Under the pieces are notes generated by a model. The model was not told the origin of the DNA. It made no database searches and saw only the letters and a program-made list of their open reading frames with translations. Positions 1-7,986 of a stretch of 64,000 bases of DNA are shown piece by piece. Position 1 is the stretch's first letter, and each line of letters opens with the position of its first letter. The stretch spans positions 372,001 to 436,000 of the forward strand of contig CAWAUR010000014.1 in NCBI GenBank assembly GCA_963785255.1, read 5' to 3'. A program made the translations under genes and the position numbers. The stretch comes from Bog-159 sp963785255. GTDB lineage: Bacteria > Acidobacteriota > Terriglobia > Bryobacterales > Bryobacteraceae.

Positions 1-26
1 GCTCTAACCGGCTGAGCTAACCGCCC
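1..26 (-). tRNA. 5' part of a tRNA, cut by the window edge
   Basis: Read on the minus strand, the first 26 bases give a tRNA 5' end: acceptor strand GGGCGGT, the T-A spacer, then a complete D-arm with the invariant AGCTCAG and GGTTAGAGC blocks. The anticodon lies outside the window, so the amino acid cannot be assigned from what is seen. The gene starts at position 26 and reads off the left edge. Confidence 0.8.
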
Positions 27-178
27 AAGGGCGTTTCTTTATGGTAGCATCCGCCCCGCACACCCGTCTCGGCCGCGAATGTATCCCGGCGGCGGATCCC
101 CACGAGGGAGAATTTGGCGGTATGCTTGAAGAAGTTGAAACGACACTCGGCGGAGAGCTCGGCTGAAAAGGGGAAACC

Positions 179-424
179 ATGAGCGCAGCCAAATGCTACG
201 AGGAAATTATAGATTTCATCGCCGCGGGCACGACTCCGGAGGCTGTGGTGGCCTTCCGCCCTTCCGACGGCGTCGAGCAGCGCGTGGCACAATTGATTGA
301 ACGGTCCCACGACGGAAGCCTGTCGGGCGAAGAGCAATCTGAACTTGAAGACTACCTGCAACTCGAGCACATCATGATCATGGCCAAGGCGCGGGCGCGG
401 CAACACACACAGCTTGCCGACTGA
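179..424 (+). CDS. small conserved protein of unknown function, partner of an HNH nuclease
   Basis: An 81-residue acidic, helical protein without signal peptide or membrane segment. The phrases IIDFIAAGTTPEAVVAFRPS and LEDYLQLEHIMIMAKARAR match, from memory, a short family in many environmental bacteria that is commonly followed by a small HNH endonuclease gene. Here the next frame begins at a TTG overlapping this gene's 3' end and is a degenerate HNH gene, so the pair was probably once a two-gene unit. A purine-rich AAAAGGGGAAACC precedes the ATG. Its biochemical role is unknown; antitoxin or immunity-like function is only a guess. Confidence 0.65.
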   Translation: MSAAKCYEEIIDFIAAGTTPEAVVAFRPSDGVEQRVAQLIERSHDGSLSGEEQSELEDYLQLEHIMIMAKARARQHTQLAD

Positions 425-545
425 CGTCAACGAGTCGCTGCGCCGGCTCTTAGCGGAGCGGGGTGGAAACCGCTGTGAGTACTTCTTTCTTCACGAAGAC
501 GATTCGTATTCGCCTCAGGTTGAAGCCCGCCCCACGACGATGGGA
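414..545 (+). pseudogene. degenerate HNH endonuclease relic
   Basis: The frame starts at TTG 414, overlapping the upstream gene, and reads LRRLLAERGGNRCEYFFLHEDD, which resembles the N-terminal half of small HNH nucleases (usually RCEYC..HEDD...H.DHI). The second zinc Cys position after RCEY is Phe, the expected His-containing block reads SPQVEARP, and the HNH core is absent. The family would be about 100-130 residues; similarity stops near 545. It is therefore judged an inactive, truncated relic. Confidence 0.6.
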
Positions 546-649
546 TTTTGGTCATATCCGATTAACACTACGGATAAGTCTACGCCGGCGCCGCGGTCCT
601 CATCGCGTAGCATCCGCCCCGCCCTCCCGTCTCGGCTACAATCGAAGTA

Positions 650-2887
650 GTGACCCCCGAAGTTTCCAGCGCCTCCGATGTGCCCCCGGTGTCTCCGCCG
701 CCCGACCGCATTGAGCAGTTATTTCAGGAGCTGGAAGAAAAGATCCGCGAGTACCGTCCGCGCGACGATCTGGCGCCCGTCGAGAAAGCGTTTCGCACCG
801 CGACCGAATTGCACAAAGGCCAGTTACGCCAGTCGGGCGAGCCTTACATGGTGCATCCGCTGATGGTGGCCCACATTCTGGCCGGCATGCGCATGGACCT
901 GGTGACCATCGAAACCGGTCTGCTGCACGATCTTGTGGAAGACACCCGCATGACTCCCGACGAGATCCGCAAGGGGTTCGGCGACGAGGTGGCGCGCTGC
1001 GTGGATGGCGTGACCAAGCTCAGCAAGCTGGATATCTTCAACGCCGAGGAGCGCCAGGCCGAAAGCTTCCGCAAAATGCTGCTGGCCATGGTGGACGATA
1101 TTCGCGTGATCATCGTAAAGCTGGCCGACCGCCTGCATAACATGCGCACGCTGGGTTATCTCAGTCCCGAACGCCGCGCGCATGTGGCTACCGAGACCAT
1201 TGAGATTTACGCGCCCATCGCGCACCGCCTGGGCATGGGCAAAGTGCGCGGCGAGTTGGAAGATCTATCTTTCCGCCACCTGGATCCCGACGCATTCGAA
1301 GAGATCGTGCAGAACATCGAGTCCAAACGGCATTCGAACGAAGAATTTCTGAACGAGATCCGCACCACGGTTGACAATGAGCTGCGCCGCGAAGGCATTC
1401 CCGCGCGCGTGGAAGGGCGCTTGAAACGGCCGTATTCCATTTATCAAAAGCTCAAGCGCCAGAAGATCGCGATCGAGCAGGTTTACGACCTGATGGCGTT
1501 GCGCATCGTCACCGATTCGGTGAAGAACTGCTACGCGGCGCTGGGCGTGATCCATAACGAATGGCGCCCCATTCCGGGACGCATTAAGGACTTCATCGCC
1601 ATCCCGCGGCCGAACCTCTACCAATCGCTGCATACGTCTGTAGTGGGGCCGGATGGCCGCCATTTCGAAGTGCAGATCCGCACCGAAGAGATGCACCGCA
1701 TCGCCGAAGAAGGCATCGCGGCGCACTGGAAATATAAGGAGGGCAAGAAGGGGCCCGCGCCCGACGACCAGCGCATCGCCTGGCTGCGTCACCTGGTGGA
1801 GTGGCAGCGCGACATGCAGGATCCGGGCGAGTTCATGTCCACTCTGAAGGTGGATCTTTACCCGGAAGAAGTCTACACCTTCACGCCGCGCGGCAAAGTG
1901 ATCGTGCTGCCGCGGGACGCCACGCCCATCGATTTCGCGTACGCCATTCACTCCGATGTCGGACAGACGTGCGTGGGCGCCAAGGTTAACGGCCGCATCG
2001 TGCCGCTGCGCTATACGCTGCGCAACGGCGACATCGTGGAGATCATGACCCAGGCCGGCCACCTGCCCAGCAAAGATTGGCTGACGCTGGTGAAGACGGC
2101 GCGCGCGCGCAATAAAATCAAGCACGTCATCAACACCAGTGAGCGGCTGAAGGCTATCGAGATTGGCGAGAAGTATCTGGAGAAGGAAGCTCGCCGCCTG
2201 GGCGTGCAACTGGGCAAGGTATCGAAGGGCAGCCTGGAAAGCGTGGCGGGCGATTACGGTTACGGGAAGATGGAGGATCTGCACGCCGCGCTGGGATACG
2301 GCAAGTATTCCGCGCGCCAGGTGCTGCAAAAACTAGCGCCGGGGCAGGTGCTGCCGGAAGCCGTTGAGACGCCCGCGCCTGCCACCCCGCAACCGGTGCC
2401 CGGGATGCCCGGCATGCCGCGCGGTCCGGAGGGCGATGCCGTCATTCGGGTGAAGGGCATGGACGATCTGCTGGTCTATCGCGCGAAGTGCTGCAATCCG
2501 ATTCGCGGCGAAGGCATCGTCGGGTATGTCACGCGCGGCAAGGGCGTCGCCGTGCATTCGAAGATGTGCTCGAACGTGCAGAACCTCATGTACGACGTGG
2601 AGCGCAAGATCGAAGTGGAGTGGGCTCGCAGCACGTCGGACGCGTTCCCGGTGAAGATCGTGGTGCACACTGACGACCGTCCCGGCATGTTGAATCAGCT
2701 TACTTCGGTGCTGAACGATGAGAACACTAATATCCGCAGCCTGGAAGCCAAGACCGAGACGGAGTCGATGGACGGCGCGCTGGTGGAGATGACCGTGGAC
2801 GTGCGCGACAAGAAGCATCTGGAGAAGCTGGTGGGCGCCATGCGGCGCATCTCGGGCGTGCGCGACGTGGAGCGGCAGCAGAACTGA
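650..2887 (+). CDS. relA: RelA/SpoT-homologue (p)ppGpp synthetase/hydrolase
   Basis: A 745-residue long-form RSH protein controlling the alarmone (p)ppGpp in the stringent response. The N-terminal HD hydrolase domain is visible with MVHP near residue 68 and LLHDLVEDT near 91-99. The synthetase domain follows (RLKRPYSIYQKLKRQK, and the YQSLHT block), then a TGS domain around residues 403-460 and a C-terminal ACT domain (about 670-745, DRPGMLNQLTSVLNDENTNI). The HD motif is intact, so hydrolysis is expected; the synthetase blocks look intact, suggesting a bifunctional Rel-type enzyme. The start is GTG at 650. The DUF971 gene follows after one base, so the two are probably cotranscribed. Confidence 0.96.
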   Translation: MTPEVSSASDVPPVSPPPDRIEQLFQELEEKIREYRPRDDLAPVEKAFRTATELHKGQLRQSGEPYMVHPLMVAHILAGMRMDLVTIETGLLHDLVEDTRMTPDEIRKGFGDEVARCVDGVTKLSKLDIFNAEERQAESFRKMLLAMVDDIRVIIVKLADRLHNMRTLGYLSPERRAHVATETIEIYAPIAHRLGMGKVRGELEDLSFRHLDPDAFEEIVQNIESKRHSNEEFLNEIRTTVDNELRREGIPARVEGRLKRPYSIYQKLKRQKIAIEQVYDLMALRIVTDSVKNCYAALGVIHNEWRPIPGRIKDFIAIPRPNLYQSLHTSVVGPDGRHFEVQIRTEEMHRIAEEGIAAHWKYKEGKKGPAPDDQRIAWLRHLVEWQRDMQDPGEFMSTLKVDLYPEEVYTFTPRGKVIVLPRDATPIDFAYAIHSDVGQTCVGAKVNGRIVPLRYTLRNGDIVEIMTQAGHLPSKDWLTLVKTARARNKIKHVINTSERLKAIEIGEKYLEKEARRLGVQLGKVSKGSLESVAGDYGYGKMEDLHAALGYGKYSARQVLQKLAPGQVLPEAVETPAPATPQPVPGMPGMPRGPEGDAVIRVKGMDDLLVYRAKCCNPIRGEGIVGYVTRGKGVAVHSKMCSNVQNLMYDVERKIEVEWARSTSDAFPVKIVVHTDDRPGMLNQLTSVLNDENTNIRSLEAKTETESMDGALVEMTVDVRDKKHLEKLVGAMRRISGVRDVERQQN

Positions 2888-2888
2888 C

Positions 2889-3230
2889 ATGACCGGCTCG
2901 ACGGACCCCGAACACATCGCCATTTCGAAATCGAAGGGCATCAAGATCGATTGGAAGGACCGGCATGCGAGCGATTACAGCCTGACGTATCTGCGCGATA
3001 AGTGCCCTTGTGCGTCCTGCACGGGTGCGCATGGGACGCCGCCGCGGCAACCGGAGAGCGAGGCGCCGGCGTCGCCGTTTCAGATGTATAAGCCCACGCT
3101 GAAGATGCTGAATGTGGAACCGGTGGGGAACTATGCCATCCGGATTCACTGGAGCGATGGGCATTCGACGGGGATTTATTCGTGGGAGCATTTGCGGAAG
3201 ATCTGCCCTTGCGCGGAATGCCGCAAATAG
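2889..3230 (+). CDS. DUF971 domain protein
   Basis: A 113-residue protein with the DUF971 fold (the N-terminal domain of gamma-butyrobetaine hydroxylase-like proteins). Two cysteine clusters, CPCASCTGAHG near the middle and CPCAECRK at the C-terminus, are characteristic and suggest metal or Fe-S binding. The WSDGH block and the Y.L..LR.KCPC phrase are typical. Single-domain DUF971 proteins have been linked to Fe-S carrier or maturation functions in other bacteria, but nothing here proves that. It begins one base after the RSH stop codon, so it is the second gene of that operon. Confidence 0.9.
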   Translation: MTGSTDPEHIAISKSKGIKIDWKDRHASDYSLTYLRDKCPCASCTGAHGTPPRQPESEAPASPFQMYKPTLKMLNVEPVGNYAIRIHWSDGHSTGIYSWEHLRKICPCAECRK

Positions 3231-3259
3231 ATCCGCCGCCTCTGCCGAATTTCTGTGGA

Positions 3260-3690
3260 CTACTTCTTCTGAGGTCCGCCCGCCATAAAGCCGATCGCGC
3301 GACTGGGTGCTGCTCCTGTGCCTGCACGAGTTGCTTTTGCGCGGCTTCAATCCGATCCATCTTGCGCGCCAGATCATTGTCGGCCGCCACGATTTCGCGG
3401 AGTTTCACGAAAGCCCGCACAATCAGGATGCTCATCTGTATGGCGGTGAAGGCGTAGGGCGGGTAGCGCCGGCCGCCGCGTCCCGCGTTTGAGGTTTGCA
3501 AATTGCAACCTCAAAGAATCGACCTCTTCTTTCGCGAGCTGAAACATCAAGTCTGCTGGAAAACGGCCGCGGTTGCGGCGCACCGCCAGATTGAGATTCC
3601 TCGTCAGCACCTGATAAATCTCGGCGAGGTCGCCGTCAAGCATAACCTTTTCGCCTCGGATCACGTAAATGCGGTCGCTCGATGAAAGAC
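3260..3690 (-). pseudogene. ORF6N/KilA-N type DNA-binding protein relic
   Basis: Read on the minus strand in shifting frames, this segment gives SSDRIYVIRGEKVMLDGDLAEIYQV, then RFPADLMFQLAKEE, then in another frame GRGGRRYPPYAFT joined directly to MSILIVRAFVKLREIVA, and finally IGFMAGGPQKK and a stop at 3260-3262. These are the ordered blocks of ORF6N-domain proteins, typically phage- or plasmid-associated. At least two frameshifts and an internal deletion of roughly 20 residues (the block between YAFT and MSIL) mark it as a pseudogene. Confidence 0.7.
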
Positions 3691-4230
3691 GCCGGCACAG
3701 GGAGCCGGCCCTTGGATATGTTTTTGGTCATTTCGAAAAGATCGTGGCCGAAAAACAAAATCCTTTGACCAGAATCGCGGAAATTGGTAGACGCCTGGAA
3801 CGCCGGAAATTGAGATCCTGAAACCATGGCACGAGCGGTGGCCCAATATGTATTCGCCGCGCTGCTGGCGCTGCTTTCAGCCCAGGCCGGCCTGCCCTCC
3901 GTCCGTGTCGTCACCGCTATTGAAATCTCTTATTGTGCGGAGACCGTACAAGAGATTCCGCGCGAAGCTCGCAAACGCCGAGCGCACGTCCGGTTGCCGC
4001 AGACGGCGCCGGCGTATGTCTCCCGCATCCGGCCCGAACCCGCCGCCGCCGCTCTGTTTCAGCGTCCTCCGCCGCGGCCCTCTCTCTTCTGAGGTATTCG
4101 CGCAAAACGGGGCGTCCCGCGCCGCTTCACTCTGCGGAGTTCTTGTCCCGTATGGCGGCGCGGAACGGCGCGCCCCTTTGCGCTTCTAACAACTAACAAC
4201 CAAGGGTAAAGAAGGAAAAGGAGAGGACCC
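3691..4230. other. 540-bp stretch without a supportable gene
   Basis: Open frames exist on both strands but none has recognisable domains, a good ribosome-binding site or coherent codon use. A minus-strand frame around 3710-3840 reads smoothly but resembles nothing I recognise. Given the broken genes on both sides, this is best regarded as eroded DNA. Confidence 0.4.
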
Positions 4231-4400
4231 GTGTCTTTTGAAAAGTTACTGCGCCTTCTAAGTCACAACGCTCGTAAAACGGAAAATCGGCTGCGCGCCA
4301 TTAACGGCCGGCGGCGGGAGCTATCGGCGTTAACGGACGATCGGCTTAAATCGGCGGCCAGGAACCTGCCGCGCAACGCCGATGTGATCGAAACATTGGC
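4231..4400 (+). other. possible SecA-like N-terminal fragment
   Basis: A GGAGAGG Shine-Dalgarno-like sequence precedes a GTG start at 4231, and the first 45 residues (EKLLRLLSHNARKTENRL, then LSALTDDRLKSAARNL) resemble the N-terminus of SecA or SecA-like ATPases, where a helix with L.D..L is followed by an ATPase core. No ATPase core follows; about position 4400 the sequence runs into an opposite-strand cupin relic. If the resemblance is real this is a truncated relic; it could also be chance. Confidence 0.25.
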
Positions 4401-4722
4401 TATGATGTCGTGCGGCATTTCGCGATCGAGCACCAGCACCCGGCCCGCCGGCAGGTCAAATTCCTTGCCGCCGGCATGCATCCGCAAATTCAAGCGTTTG
4501 GACGGAGATGCGGCCAGCCGACCGGTGCTCGTGTATCGTGCTGTTAGCCTGGATCGCCGTCAGCAAAATGCGAAAGTCCTCGTACTTCGCAAGCGTTTTG
4601 GAATTTCGACCGCTTTGCCAGTAAGATTCGTGGCGAAGCGCACCGATTTGCCGACTGAGATCGAAGGTGAGGGAAGGGCCGGCGGTCGCTGCCAGCGCGC
4701 GCGGCGCCACGAGATGTCCCCA
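4396..4722 (-). pseudogene. cupin-domain protein relic
   Basis: In one minus-strand frame the sequence reads LTFDLSRQIGALRHESYW, then KTLAKYEDFRILLTAIQA and HRSAGRISVQTL; a frameshift near 4490 moves the continuation LRMHAGGKEFDLPAGRV and LVLDREMPHD to another frame. These are the successive strands of a small RmlC-like cupin. The final strand is missing: similarity ends near 4396, where unrelated plus-strand sequence starts. It lies directly downstream of, and almost touching, the DUF488 gene on the same strand. Confidence 0.65.
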
Positions 4723-4724
4723 AC

Positions 4725-5099
4725 TCAGGCATGCGATGTCCTCCTTTTCTGGCCCCTATGAGCCTGCAGGTATTCCTTCAATGCAACCGCATTGTTGTAT
4801 TCCGTATCGTGCGTACTGTAAACCAGGGTGACTCGGCCGCTCCGTGCCGCGCTGCGAATCTGCTCCCAGGCTTCCGGGTGGCGATCCAGTTCCGTGAAAT
4901 AGCGTTGGCGGAATCCGGGCCACTTTTTCGGGTCGTGCGCAAACCACCGGCGGAGCGCGTCACTCGGCGCAACATCCTTCAGCCAGGCATCGATCTGTAA
5001 ATCGGTCTTTTTGACACCGCGCGGCCACAGCCTTTCCACCAGGAACCGGATTCCGTCTTCGGGAGCCGCCTTTTCATAAGCCCGTTTTAAAGTAATCAC
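4725..5099 (-). CDS. DUF488 (YeaO-like) family protein
   Basis: A complete 124-residue DUF488 protein. Diagnostic blocks are all present: IRFLVERLWPRGV, the WLKDVAPSDALRRWFAHDP block, W..F..RY..EL, and VTLVYSTHDTEYNNAVALKEYL near the C-terminus. It has no signal peptide or membrane segment and is probably cytoplasmic; the biochemical function of the family is not established. It is one of the few intact genes in the decaying 3.2-9.7 kb stretch, and was probably cotranscribed with the now broken cupin gene downstream. Confidence 0.9.
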   Translation of the reverse strand: MITLKRAYEKAAPEDGIRFLVERLWPRGVKKTDLQIDAWLKDVAPSDALRRWFAHDPKKWPGFRQRYFTELDRHPEAWEQIRSAARSGRVTLVYSTHDTEYNNAVALKEYLQAHRGQKRRTSHA

Positions 5100-5157
5100 T
5101 CTCGTCCCTCCCGGCCGCGCCGTGCGCGGTACTCGAATTTCTACATTGTGCCCGCCG

Positions 5158-5222
5158 CTTGTGGGGCCGGCACTCTGCCTGCGCGGGCCTCGTAGGCCCG
5201 CCCTTGCGAGCTTCGCTCGCTA
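5158..5222. repeat. dispersed repeat family B (GGGGC-GGCAC-TGCCTGC type)
   Basis: A copy of a GC-rich palindromic repeat found many times in the window (see 34322, 43908, 46929, 58855, 63405). The consensus starts with GTGGGGCAGGCACTCTGCC and continues through a self-complementary GGGCCTCGTAGGCCC core. Here it abuts the broken 3' end of an AhpD-like gene at about 5223. Confidence 0.6.
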
Positions 5223-5490
5223 TAAATGTCGTTCGGCACCTGGTCGTGGCTCACCAGCGTCACTGCTTCCGTCCAGACCAAGGCCGCCCGTTCCCGTTCG
5301 GTGAAGAAAGGCGCTACCAGACCACCACGGTGTATGGGCGCTGCTCCGTCTCGCCACTTGCGCGCGCATCCTTCGTGTGCATGTCCACACACTAGGCGCA
5401 GCCGTTGATCTGTGAAGCGCGCAGCAGCTTCACCAATTCCAGCAATCGCGGTTCCAACCCGTTGGTTGAGTGGGTTTAGTATTCGTCATT
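5223..5490 (-). pseudogene. AhpD/carboxymuconolactone decarboxylase-like relic
   Basis: Minus-strand frames give EPRLLELVKLLRASQINGCA, a TAG stop where the family has Tyr or Phe, CVDMHTKDARASGETEQR, and, after a frameshift, PFFTERERAALVWTEAVTL and VSHDQVPNDIY. This is the alkylhydroperoxidase AhpD-type core, with the CxxC region spoiled by the in-frame stop. The 3' part ends abruptly at about 5223, where repeat family B begins, so the repeat may have truncated the gene. Confidence 0.7.
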
Positions 5491-5504
5491 CCGGTTTTCT
5501 CCGC

Positions 5505-6325
5505 TCAGGGTTTATAAGTTAGAATCCTGCCCCATGTAGCCGCCGTTCCCCAGAGGCCAGCGCGCAAACATTCGAGCTGCACAATCTGGCTGTGGTCGAC
5601 AAACAAATTAACTTCCGGTCCGTAGTTCCGGATGTACCAGGAGAACACATCCGGATCGGCCGCTTCGAACATGACTTTTTCGAGCCCCAAGGCGTCGGCG
5701 ATGCGTGCCGGAACGTCCGTACGCCAGGTCTTTACGTTCTCGGTAATCCCTTCGGATTCGATCATGATCTGGTAGGCGCCGGCGCTCAGAAAGCGCTGCG
5801 CTAACTGGATGCACCATCGCGGGTCCCGGGTGCCTTCCGCTTCCAGTTCTTCGGCCTTTGTCGCGCCGCCCGCGCCAAACTGAATCCCGACCTCGGGTTT
5901 AGCTTTCAGTCCGGCTTCCTGCACCTTTTCGATAAGCCTTAGCCAATCGTCGGCCGGAATGGTGATGAATCCGCATGAAATTTCGATAACGTCAAAGCCC
6001 ACATCCCGGCACTCCTGAATGTATCGGGCTACGGCCTCTGCGCCTTCGGTGAGCACATGTTCCAGGAAACCACCGGTCGATACCAGCACGTTGTGCTCGT
6101 GACACAGATCCAACAGTTCGGCCAAAGCTGTCATCGGCATCAGTGCGAACGAACCACCCGCAAACTTGAGGGAGTCTGCATACGCTCCCATGGTTTCCAG
6201 CAGATCTTGCAAGTAACGTTTGCCCATGGGTGTATAGTAGGGACCGCGAATTTCCGTAAGGCCACAAGAGCGCGGCTTCCCTGGCGCTGGTTAATCGGCA
6301 GAGACGAAAACGCACGATCAGACAC
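5505..6325 (-). pseudogene. phosphosulfolactate synthase-like (ComA family) gene with one frameshift
   Basis: From ATG 6227 a 240-residue frame contains most of a ComA-type TIM barrel (YLQDLLETMGAYADSLKFAG, VLVSTGGFLEH, FDVIEISCGF, KPEVGIQFGAGG, MIESEGI). Family members carry about 30 more N-terminal residues, and those are present in another frame starting at GTG 6325 (MSDRAFSSLPINQRQG). The two parts join as QG|KPRSCGLTEIRGPYYTP if one G is restored in a GGG run near 6277. An in-frame TAA lies just upstream of the residual frame. Archaeal ComA makes phosphosulfolactate; the bacterial role is unclear. It follows the MmgE/PrpD gene on the same strand with almost no gap, so they once formed an operon. 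Confidence 0.7.
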
Positions 6326-6327
6326 TA

Positions 6328-7696
6328 TTCACCTCCCGCACGCCGGCAGGCAGTTGGAGACTGCCGGCAACTGTGTCAGGTCGGACACTTGGAACACGGC
6401 ATCGGCAATGGCGCGCCTCGCCGCAGTGTCCAGGCATGCTTCCGCCAAACGCTCGAATTTCGAAAAGCCATGTCCCATGTCATCGGGTGAGTAAAAAAAA
6501 CTGGATAATCCCGCATTTCCTGGGCGAACTGGCGGCCGTCCCGCAGGCGGATCGTAATGCGGCAGGGCATCTCATTGGGGAACCGTTCCGAATAGCTTGG
6601 ATTGGGGCGCACCACCACCCGGCGCAACATCTCCTGCACATCCGGCCGGCGGATGCGCCCGGTCTGGTACTGTGCGGGCATTACCGTGCCGTCGAGAATG
6701 GCTACCGCGACAATGTACGGAAGGCTGTGGTCGGCCTGTTCCTTGGTGCGAATGCCGGAAGTCTTGTCGCCCTCATCTCCGCCGCCGATGATGTGGTAAG
6801 CGACATCGAAAATCTCCAGGTTGACCTGTTCGACCTCGTCCGGCTTAAATTGATAGCGTTGTTTTAGCTCCAGTACGCCTTCGACCGCGGTTTGGGAATG
6901 AATCTCGGCGTTGTACTTCTTCAGGATGGTGCGCTTGACACGATCGATGTCTTCGCGGGACCAATCGATCTCAAACGGGCCGGTAATCGCATCCATCAAT
7001 CCCTTCTCGCCTTCGATGACTTCCAAGGGACCTTTAAGGCCCAGGCGCGCCAGAAATACGATGGCCGTGGAACACGCCGCCATATGCGGATAAGCCAGGC
7101 CTTTCCAGTGCGAAAGCTTACCAGTCCGGGTTACCCGGAGCGCATTCAAGGCGGTGCCGCCGATGGCAATCGCGTTGGCGGCTCTGGCGGCATCCAGACC
7201 CAGGATGCGCGCCACTCCGGCGGCTACCGCGTAGGCGCCTTGGACCGTATGATCGAATCCCGCGGCCCTTACGGGAGCGACATCGCTCAGGCGGCACTGC
7301 ACCTGGTAGGCGATGGCTAGCGCGGCCATGAGTTCGCGGCCGCTGGCTCCGGCGAATTCAGAAACCGCCAGAATCGGCGCCAGGTTATCGCTCGGATGAC
7401 AGGTTTCACCCTTCGCCAGATAACTGTCATTGAAATCCAGATACCGGACGGCCGCGCCGTTATGAAACGCGGCGTGCTCGGGACTTGCCCGTCCGCCGAG
7501 CAGGGTGCATTTGCCATCGGCGTCGAACTCCTCAATGTAAGGTGCGAATGATCTCGGTTGGTTCGATCCCTATCGCTCCGATGGCACAGCCCAGAGCGTC
7601 CAGAACCCGGATCTTCAGTTGCTCCCGTGCCGCTTCGGAGAGATCTTCATACGGCGTGCTCAGCGCGAATTGGGCCAGTCGTTCGACAGCGGTCAT
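6328..7696 (-). pseudogene. MmgE/PrpD family dehydratase-like gene with two frameshifts
   Basis: The reading frame begins at ATG 7696 (MTAVERLAQFALSTPYEDLS, then LDALGCAIGAIG), breaks near 7545, continues as GGRASPEHAAFHNGAAVRYL, DFNDSYLAKGETCHPSDNLA and a long intact central part, then breaks again near 6455 in a TTTT run. The corrected C-terminus reads FSKFERLAEACLDTAARRA and ends at about 6328. These are the blocks of MmgE/PrpD proteins, which include 2-methylcitrate dehydratase (propionate catabolism) and other dehydratases; the substrate cannot be told. With correction the protein would be about 455 residues, normal for the family. The ComA-like gene follows immediately. Confidence 0.75.
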
Positions 7697-7762
7697 GCGA
7701 ACGTCTCCGGGACCATCTACCTTGATTCTACGGAGTATCGGCGTTTTGAAATAGTCTTTTTG

Positions 7763-7957
7763 TCACATCTCTGGAGACGGACGCCATTTCACAGACGCAC
7801 CGACTGCTTCAGCACGCCAGACGGCATTGCCGTACTTCTCAAGGAACAGGGCTTGCCATTTGTTCGGCGACTTCCTGGCCCGCGAGAGGTTTGAGCCAGC
7901 GTTCGCGGGCGAGAGCTCCGTGCGGGCGCACTTCGGGCAATAATTCCCGAAGGTCAA
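7763..7957 (-). other. unidentified coding remnant upstream of the MmgE/PrpD gene
   Basis: A minus-strand frame reads KWQALFLEKYGNAVWRAEAV and stops at 7763, while a neighbouring frame upstream reads DLRELLPEVRPHGALARERW and LKPLAGQEVAEQ. Both have protein-like composition and could be halves of one frameshifted short gene belonging to the same former operon. I do not recognise the family. The divergent gamma-glutamyltranspeptidase gene starts about 30 bases beyond. Confidence 0.3.
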
Positions 7958-7986
7958 CCACCGCCTGCTATGATCGAGTCTCTCGC

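Larger units (their letters stand above)
44..636. repeat. 30-bp direct repeat pair flanking the HNH module
   Basis: Positions 44-73 and 607-636 carry the same 30-base word, starting GTAGCATCCGCCCCGC and ending CCCGTCTCGGC, with 2 mismatches. The first copy lies just upstream of the minus-strand tRNA, the second just upstream of the RSH gene. Between them is the 81-aa gene and its broken HNH partner. This looks like the footprint of an insertion or duplication, though no inverted ends or recombinase are present. Confidence 0.6.

Noticed and set aside
1265..2329. 354-residue minus-strand open frame inside the RSH gene
   Set aside because: It is the codon-phase mirror of a well-supported GC-rich gene; the plus strand encodes all RSH domains.
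3826..4196. Plus-strand frames with a signal-like start (ARAVAQYVFAALLALLSA)
   Set aside because: The hydrophobic start is followed by low-complexity Pro/Arg-rich text; no ribosome-binding site and no coherent protein.
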